From Paracoccaceae bacterium (lineage in GTDB: Bacteria; Pseudomonadota; Alphaproteobacteria; Rhodobacterales; Rhodobacteraceae), in contig WLWX01000001.1 in the NCBI GenBank assembly GCA_012103375.1, forward strand, positions 3,266,492 through 3,330,491: 64,000 nucleotides of DNA, written 5' to 3'. Position 1 is the first letter of the stretch. Every line of letters begins with the position of its first letter. This document shows, piece by piece, positions 61,021 through 64,000 of the stretch. A program made the translations under genes and the position numbers. The notes below the pieces were generated by a model, which was given only the letters and a program-made list of their open reading frames with translations, was not told the origin of the DNA and ran no database searches.

Positions 61021-61778
61021 GCGATGCCACCCTGACCTGCGACGCTTTTCTGGGCGGTCAGTTGATGATTGAACAGCCAAAACGCGGATATCGTGCCGGA
61101 ATAGACCCTGTTCTTCTGGCGGCATCAGTGACTGCCACCGCAGGACAATCGGTGCTGGAATTGGGTTGCGGCGTCGGCGTCGCGGCCCTTTGCCTTGCAG
61201 CGCGGGTGCCGGGCCTGGACATAACCGGCGTCGAGGTTCAGCCCGATTACGCCGCACTGGCACAACGCAATGCAGCCTCGAATAATCTGATTTTCAATGT
61301 GGCTATCGCCGATTTGGCCAAGCTTCCCGCCGATCTGCGCCAGCGCCGGTTCGACCATGTGATCGCAAACCCACCCTATTTTGACCGCCAGACCGGCCCG
61401 CAGGCCAATAACCCGGGGCGAGAGGTCGCATTGGGCGAAACAACCCCGCTTGAACAATGGCTGGAGAATGCCCGCAAGCGGCTGCGTGACGGCGGACGGA
61501 TGACCCTGATCCAACGCGTGGATCGCCTGCCCGCTTGCCTTGCTGGGCTGGATCACCGCATGGGTTCGGTCATTGTCCGCCCGCTGGCGGCACGCCCTGG
61601 CCGGCCACCCGAATTGTTCCTGTTGCAGGCCACAAAGGGCGGGCGGGCCAAGTTCCGACTTCTCGCGCCGATACATCTGCATTCCGGGGACGCTCATTCC
61701 GAAGGGCCCAAGGACTACACAGCCACCATCGCTGCGGTTCTGTCGAAATCTGCCCGCCTTGACGCATTTTCGCCTTAA
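61017..61778 (+). CDS. tRNA1(Val) (adenine(37)-N6)-methyltransferase-like enzyme
   Basis: A 253-aa N6-adenine methyltransferase. The opening TCDAFLGGQLMIEQPKRGYRAGIDPVLLAA is typical of the TrmN6/YfiC family; motif I VLELGCGVGVAALCLA is near residue 43, VEVQPDYAALAQRNA next, and the catalytic NPPYFDRQ (NPPY) near residue 118. The rest is a standard Rossmann fold. Overlaps DUF2007 by 4 nt. Confidence 0.88.
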   Translation: MSDATLTCDAFLGGQLMIEQPKRGYRAGIDPVLLAASVTATAGQSVLELGCGVGVAALCLAARVPGLDITGVEVQPDYAALAQRNAASNNLIFNVAIADLAKLPADLRQRRFDHVIANPPYFDRQTGPQANNPGREVALGETTPLEQWLENARKRLRDGGRMTLIQRVDRLPACLAGLDHRMGSVIVRPLAARPGRPPELFLLQATKGGRAKFRLLAPIHLHSGDAHSEGPKDYTATIAAVLSKSARLDAFSP

Positions 61779-61886
61779 CACGGCGGTAACCTTGCATCTG
61801 CAACACTAAGGTGACGTGAAACAGGTGACAGACGGCCCTATATGTGGTGGACTGAAACCGCAGACATCTGAAACAGGAGGATACCA

Positions 61887-62054
61887 ATGAGCCTGAGTTC
61901 GCACCTGCAGGAACTCCGCAAGAAGCATCAAACCCTGTCCGAAGACGTAGAGGCCGCGCAGAAAGAACCGGCCAGCGATGACCTCGTCATTGCTGAAATG
62001 AAAAAGCAGAAACTGCGATTGAAAGAAGAAATCTACCGATTATCAGGCGCTTAA
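61887..62054 (+). CDS. YdcH-like (DUF465) small coiled-coil protein
   Basis: A 55-aa peptide: MSLSSHLQELRKKHQTLSED, then VEAAQKEPASDDLVIAEMKKQKLRLKEEIYRL. This is the DUF465 helical hairpin with its xLKxQKLxLKEEI ending. A strong AGGAGG site 6 nt upstream predicts high expression. Function unknown. Confidence 0.88.
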   Translation: MSLSSHLQELRKKHQTLSEDVEAAQKEPASDDLVIAEMKKQKLRLKEEIYRLSGA

Positions 62055-62189
62055 GAAAGATCCCACGTTCGGGGACTGATCGGATGTGACAGCTGTCGCA
62101 GCCGATCAGCGAAGTTTTCGTCGCGCTCCGCACGCCGACCGCCAAGGGGGCGACCAGCCCCCGTTGGGTCGCCGTCAGGCGAATTCGGA

Positions 62190-62915
62190 TCAGGCCAGAT
62201 ACTGGCCGCCATTTGCGCTGAGTGTCGCGCCGGTGATGAAACCGGCGTCATCGCTTGTCAGGAAGGCGACGGCGCGGGCAATCTCGTCCGCTTCGCCCAG
62301 GCGCCCGACGGGGATTGCAGGCAGGATCACCTCGTCCATCACCTTCTGGGGAATTGTGCTCATCATCTCGGTGTTGATGTAACCAGGTGCGACCACGTTC
62401 ACCGTGATGCCTGCGCGCGCGCCTTCCTGGGCCAGGGATTTGGTGAAGCCGATGTCGCCTGCCTTTGATGCGGCATAGTTTGCTTGCGCGAACTGGCCCT
62501 TCTGACCGTTGATCGAACTGATGGTGACGATGCGCCCGAATTTCCGCTCGCGCATGCCGCCCCAGACATTGTGGGTCATGTTGAAGACGCCGGTCAGGTT
62601 GGTTCCGATGACCTCGTGCCACTGCTCGGGTGTCATCCGGTGGAAGGGCGCGTCGCGGGTGATCCCGGCGTTGTTCACCAGAATATCGACGGGGCCAAGG
62701 TCACCTTCAATCTGCGCGATGCCAGCTTTGCAGGCGTCATAGTCGCCGACGGACCACTTGTAAGTCTTGATGCCGGTTTCGGCTGTGAAGGCGGCGGCGG
62801 CCTCGTCATTGCCGCCATAGGTCGCGGCAACGTCGCAGCCATCCGCTTTCAGTTTTTTCGCAATTGCTGCGCCGATGCCGCGCGATCCGCCGGTAACCAG
62901 GGCCACTCGTGCCAT
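62190..62915 (-). CDS. phaB: acetoacetyl-CoA reductase
   Basis: A 241-aa short-chain dehydrogenase that reduces acetoacetyl-CoA to (R)-3-hydroxybutyryl-CoA for polyhydroxybutyrate storage. It has ALVTGGSRGIGAAIA at residue 5, NNAGITRDAPFHRM near residue 85, the ISSINGQKGQFAQANYAASKAG catalytic Ser-Tyr-Lys set, and the late PVGRLGEADEIARAVAFL and GATLSANGGQY. The start at 62915 was preferred over one 57 nt upstream. It follows phaA on the same strand. Confidence 0.94.
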   Translation of the reverse strand: MARVALVTGGSRGIGAAIAKKLKADGCDVAATYGGNDEAAAAFTAETGIKTYKWSVGDYDACKAGIAQIEGDLGPVDILVNNAGITRDAPFHRMTPEQWHEVIGTNLTGVFNMTHNVWGGMRERKFGRIVTISSINGQKGQFAQANYAASKAGDIGFTKSLAQEGARAGITVNVVAPGYINTEMMSTIPQKVMDEVILPAIPVGRLGEADEIARAVAFLTSDDAGFITGATLSANGGQYLA

Positions 62916-62998
62916 GTCGTCTCTCCATTTGATGCAGGTGCGCCATCGGGTCTGCCGAAGCGCAGGTTTCACTTGGTAACAAGATTAGTTATATTGAG

Positions 62999-63027
62999 TC
63001 ACCTGCGCAATTAAATTACGCAGGTGA
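62999..63027 (-). terminator. hairpin between phaA and phaB
   Basis: TCACCTGCG and CGCAGGTGA form a perfect 9-bp stem with an AT-rich 11-nt loop, directly after the phaA stop. A further GCAGGTGCG lies at 62936 before the phaB start. There is no T run, so it is a weak terminator, an mRNA stabiliser, or a protein-binding site. Confidence 0.5.
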
Positions 63028-63035
63028 TATTCGCG

Positions 63036-64000
63036 TTAGCGCTCGACGCACATAGCGACGCCCATGCCGCCGCCGATGCATAGCGTGGCGAGGCCTTTCT
63101 TGGCGTCGCGCCGCTGCATTTCGAACAGCAAGGTGTTCAGGACGCGCGCGCCAGAGGCACCGATCGGGTGGCCAATGGCAATCGCGCCGCCGTTGACGTT
63201 CACAATCGCCGGATCCCAGCCCATGTCCTTGTTCACGGCACAGGCCTGGGCGGCAAACGCCTCATTGGCTTCGACAAGATCAAGATCGCCGACCGACCAA
63301 CCGGCTTTTTCCAGCGCCTTGCGCGACGCATGGATTGGACCGACACCCATGATCGACGGGTCCAGACCGGCGGTGGCATAGCTGGCGATCCGCGCCATCG
63401 GGGTGATGCCGCGTTTCTCGGCGTCATCGGCGCTCATCACCAGAACGCCTGCCGCGCCGTCGTTGATGCCGCTGGCGTTGGCTGCGGTCACGGTGCCGCC
63501 ATCGCGCACGAAGGCAGGGCGCAGTTTCTGCATGCCTTCGATGTTTGCGCCGTGGCGGATGTATTCATCCTTGTCGACCACGATGTCGCCCTTGCGGGTT
63601 TTCACTGTAAATGCCGCGATCTCATCAGCGAACTTGCCAGCGTTCTGCGCAGCTTCGGCCTTGTTCTGGCTGGCGACGGCGAATTCGTCCTGCATATCGC
63701 GGCTGATCTGCCATTTTTCGGCAACGTTTTCAGCCGTCTGGCCCATGTGATAGCCGTTGAACGCATCCCAGAGGCCGTCTTTGATCATCGAGTCGATGAA
63801 TTTCAGGTCGCCCATCTTGTAACCCGCGCGCAGGTTCTGCACATGGGGACTCATCGACATGTTTTCCTGACCGCCAGCGGCGACAATCGAAGCATCACCA
63901 AGCTGCACATTCTGGGCAGCGAGTGCGACGGCGCGCAGGCCCGAACCACAAACCTGGTTGATCCCCCAGGCGGCGCTTTCGATCGGCAGCCCTGCGTTGA
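63036..64000 (-). CDS. phaA: acetyl-CoA C-acetyltransferase, 5' end outside window
   Basis: The 3' 321 codons of a thiolase condensing two acetyl-CoA to acetoacetyl-CoA. The nucleophilic Cys is in [13 protein letters not shown] close to the window edge; [19 protein letters not shown], the active-site [19 protein letters not shown] and [10 protein letters not shown] with the second catalytic Cys are intact. The gene runs off the right end at 64000. Together with phaB it supplies polyhydroxybutyrate synthesis. Confidence 0.95.
   Translation of the reverse strand, partial: NAGLPIESAAWGINQVCGSGLRAVALAAQNVQLGDASIVAAGGQENMSMSPHVQNLRAGYKMGDLKFIDSMIKDGLWDAFNGYHMGQTAENVAEKWQISRDMQDEFAVASQNKAEAAQNAGKFADEIAAFTVKTRKGDIVVDKDEYIRHGANIEGMQKLRPAFVRDGGTVTAANASGINDGAAGVLVMSADDAEKRGITPMARIASYATAGLDPSIMGVGPIHASRKALEKAGWSVGDLDLVEANEAFAAQACAVNKDMGWDPAIVNVNGGAIAIGHPIGASGARVLNTLLFEMQRRDAKKGLATLCIGGGMGVAMCVER

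Noticed and set aside
1-64000. CRISPR array, rRNA or tRNA genes
   Set aside because: No regularly spaced repeats and no cloverleaf or rRNA-like segments were noticed; tRNAscan and Infernal runs would be needed to exclude small RNAs fully.

Overview
The window is a 64 kb GC-rich piece of an alphaproteobacterial chromosome. Gene content points to the Rhodobacteraceae (Roseobacter-type bacteria): a CtaH-like aa3 oxidase subunit IV, DUF2842, DUF6173, DUF6524 and TIGR02302 proteins, an argH / small lipoprotein / lysA order, phaAB, and an ETF-ubiquinone oxidoreductase. The genus cannot be fixed from sequence alone. No rRNA, tRNA or CRISPR array was recognised by eye. Most of the window is compact housekeeping DNA with many 1-11 bp stop/start overlaps.

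Layout. 1-2.4 kb: polar amino-acid ABC transporter genes (two binding proteins and an ATPase); the ATPase has an in-frame amber codon and the second binding protein an apparently early ochre codon. 2.4-5.4 kb: PhnD-like protein, TerB-like protein, ParB-like hypothetical, DUF1330 protein and a frameshifted exported protein. 5.4-9.9 kb: pyrG, secG, a DUF6524 membrane protein, purA, DUF2842. 10.1-13.6 kb: a large acidic hypothetical, thiamine diphosphokinase and an EamA transporter. 13.7-16.5 kb: an IS1595-family element with perfect 8-bp target duplications; its passenger gene (possibly HEPN-like) is itself split by an IS630-family element. 16.5-23.5 kb: sdaA, a methyltransferase, rpiA, gor, hflK-hflC-DUF2065. 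23.5-25.1 kb: an IS1182-family element. 25.2-31.7 kb: accA, a winged-helix/hydrolase fusion regulator, an ArsR repressor with a clear palindromic operator, a three-gene curli-type cluster ending in a strong terminator, the second IS630 copy, and an FMN-binding oxidase-family protein.

31.7-43.2 kb: a plsC-like acyltransferase and ftsX-ftsE (cell division), a zinc-ribbon membrane protein, a TIGR02302 protein, lysA, a tiny lipoprotein, argH, two thiol-redox proteins and a YqgE/AlgH protein. 43.3-49.5 kb: threonylcarbamoyl-AMP synthase, an acyl-CoA dehydrogenase / MBL hydrolase / DUF6173 run, oxidase subunit IV, a lipoprotein with a probable signal-peptide frameshift, and azlCD. 49.6-53.6 kb: an overlapping molybdenum-cofactor operon, fdhD-mobA-mobB and a 702-aa protein joining a DUF429-like domain to MoeA. 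53.6-64 kb: a membrane hypothetical, greA, ETF-QO, a TPR protein, ispE, a polyprenyl diphosphate synthase, DUF2007, a tRNA-type N6-adenine methyltransferase, a YdcH-like peptide, phaB and the 3' part of phaA.

The main themes are insertion-sequence activity and gene decay: three IS families (one nested), two apparent nonsense codons in one operon and two frameshifts. These may be real decay or consensus errors in the assembly. A short intergenic repeat recurs at least four times at gene ends, and the IS1595 element landed inside one copy. The most biologically suggestive items are the DUF429-MoeA fusion, the RNxxxH motif in the IS passenger gene, and the curli cluster that lacks export genes nearby.
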